Part shown: piece by piece, positions 5,704-6,548 of the stretch
Position numbering within the stretch: the first letter of the stretch is position 1
Layout: every line of letters starts with the position of its first letter
Assembly: GCA_009781925.1 (NCBI GenBank)
Contig: WQUU01000082.1
Location: 1 to 6,548 of the forward strand
Direction: 5' to 3'
DNA: 6,548 bases
Source: Bacillota bacterium
GTDB taxonomy: Bacteria > Bacillota > Clostridia > Oscillospirales > Oscillospiraceae
The notes under the pieces: generated by a model
Told to the model about the DNA's origin: nothing
Seen by the model: only the letters and a program-made list of their open reading frames with translations
Databases searched by the model: none
Program-made: the position numbers and the translations under genes

Positions 5704-6548
5704 TCAGTTGCCGAGGCCGTATTTATCGATGTCAGCCTGGGTGATTGTGGTGGCCTCAAAGCCCTTCTCCTCGGAGATCACTTTCTTGTCCGCGGGAATA
5801 TTCAGGGTCTGGCCAGCCTGAAGCTGCTTGATGAATCCATCAATGGTGCTGGCCTGGAAGGGGCTGCACTGCTGGTCATAGTTCCAGTTGCCCGCAAGCA
5901 GTTCGCGCAGCGCCCACTTGTTGCAGTCATAGCTCATGATGATGACGTCTCCCTTGACGCCGTGTGTGATGCCCGCCGCGTCCAGAGCGGCGACGGCGCC
6001 CTTGGCCATGTCGTCGTTCTCAGCATAGATGACATTGAACTTTTTGCCGGAGTTGATGACCGATTCGACAAATTGCTGCGCCTGGTTGCTGTCCCAGTTG
6101 GCCGTCTGCTCGGCAACACAATTCATCGTGCCGGCGGTGACCAGAGCCTGGAACGCGGCGCTGCGGCCGATCTGAGCGTCCGAACCCATGACGCCCTGGA
6201 TGTGAACCACGTTATACTCAGATAATTTCTGGGCTTGCAGCCAATTCATGGAGTTGGTGCCCTCCTGAGCCATGTCAGAGACGACAGCGGCTTCATAAAG
6301 GCTCGGATCGCAGTTGATCATACGGTCAAACAAAAGCACTTTGATACCGGCTTCCTGCGCCGCCTGGAGAGTGGAATCCCAACCGTCTGTCGCGGCGGCG
6401 GAGATGAGCAGGTAATCTACGCCGGCGGTGATAAACTGCTGGGCCGCATTGAGCTGCTCGTCGTTGTTGTTGCTGTAGAATGTCTGGGCATCGTAGCCGT
6501 TTGCCTGTGTAAAGACGCTCTCAAAGTCCGCGACGTTGGCCGCGCGAT
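5704..6548 (-). CDS. ytfQ: Sugar ABC transporter substrate-binding protein, YtfQ-like (5' end off the right edge)
   Basis: Extracytoplasmic binding protein that captures the sugar and delivers it to the permeases; in a Gram-positive host it would be a lipoprotein. 280 residues are visible, reading straight to the window end, so the signal peptide, lipobox and first part of lobe 1 are missing. Periplasmic-binding-protein type 1 (Peripla_BP_4) features, in visible numbering: AGVDYLLISAAATDGW (41-56), LLFDRMI (71-77), VVHIQGVMGSDAQIGRSAAF (113-132), FNVIYAENDDMAKGAVAALDAAG (170-192) and SYDCNKW (205-211). These align along their length with E. coli YtfQ (VDAIFIAPVVATGW, FLLDR, VVELQGTVGASVAIDR, AHNDDMVIGAI). 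The usual SIDG at the last ligand-contact region is SYDC here. TGA stop at 5706-5704. A GTG at 6339 is internal, not a start. It is the first visible gene of the operon and is separated from the ATPase by a hairpin. Confidence 0.92.
   Translation of the reverse strand, partial: RAANVADFESVFTQANGYDAQTFYSNNNDEQLNAAQQFITAGVDYLLISAAATDGWDSTLQAAQEAGIKVLLFDRMINCDPSLYEAAVVSDMAQEGTNSMNWLQAQKLSEYNVVHIQGVMGSDAQIGRSAAFQALVTAGTMNCVAEQTANWDSNQAQQFVESVINSGKKFNVIYAENDDMAKGAVAALDAAGITHGVKGDVIIMSYDCNKWALRELLAGNWNYDQQCSPFQASTIDGFIKQLQAGQTLNIPADKKVISEEKGFEATTITQADIDKYGLGN

Noticed and set aside
5598..5759. 54-residue N-terminal extension of the ATPase
   Set aside because: It would read through the stem-loop and into the binding-protein gene. 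The GGAGG at the 5597 start and the normal family N-terminus there (MPDEVVLSMRGIYKTFPG) decide for the shorter protein.
6337..6339. GTG start at 6339 giving a 211-residue protein
   Set aside because: The frame stays open to the window edge and the upstream 69 codons continue the binding-protein fold (AGVDYLLISAAATDGW), so this is an internal Val codon.
1..6548. Defence, phage, toxin-antitoxin or other unusual system
   Set aside because: Every stretch longer than about 120 nt is accounted for by transporter, kinase or isomerase coding sequence on one strand, leaving no room for an additional gene.

Overview
The window is one minus-strand transcription unit from a bacterium, most likely a moderately high-GC member of the Clostridia (Oscillospirales- or Lachnospirales-like). 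This is inferred from the strong GGAGG/GAGGG ribosome binding sites, the very tight gene packing, and a sugar kinase resembling the ribulokinase-type FGGY proteins of clostridia. No taxonomic marker is present. Both ends of the window cut a gene.

Layout in the direction of transcription (right to left): the 3' part of a sugar-binding lipoprotein gene (6548-5704); a 106-nt gap with a strong stem-loop; a duplicated-domain sugar ABC ATPase (5597-4086); two membrane permeases (4084-3017 and 3015-1888); an FGGY carbohydrate kinase (1907-399); a 115-nt gap almost filled by a nested inverted repeat (326-390); and the first 94 codons of araA, L-arabinose isomerase (283-1). The ATPase/permease and permease/permease junctions have one base between stop and start. 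The second permease overlaps the kinase by 20-23 nt.

The four transporter genes have the same order, and domain-by-domain resemblance, as E. coli ytfQ-ytfR-ytfT-yjfF, the galactofuranose importer. Here the system is joined to an arabinose isomerase and a putative ribulokinase. The likely job of the operon is to import L-arabinose (perhaps its furanose form, or short arabinosides), convert it to L-ribulose (AraA), and phosphorylate it to L-ribulose 5-phosphate (FGGY kinase). An araD-type epimerase, a regulator and the main promoter are not visible and presumably lie outside the window.

I see no phage, insertion sequence, CRISPR array, toxin, defence gene or RNA gene. The items most worth a second look are the recruitment of a YtfQRT-YjfF-type importer to arabinose catabolism, the non-AraB-type kinase, and the two intergenic stem-loop structures. 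I did not find a wholly new system.
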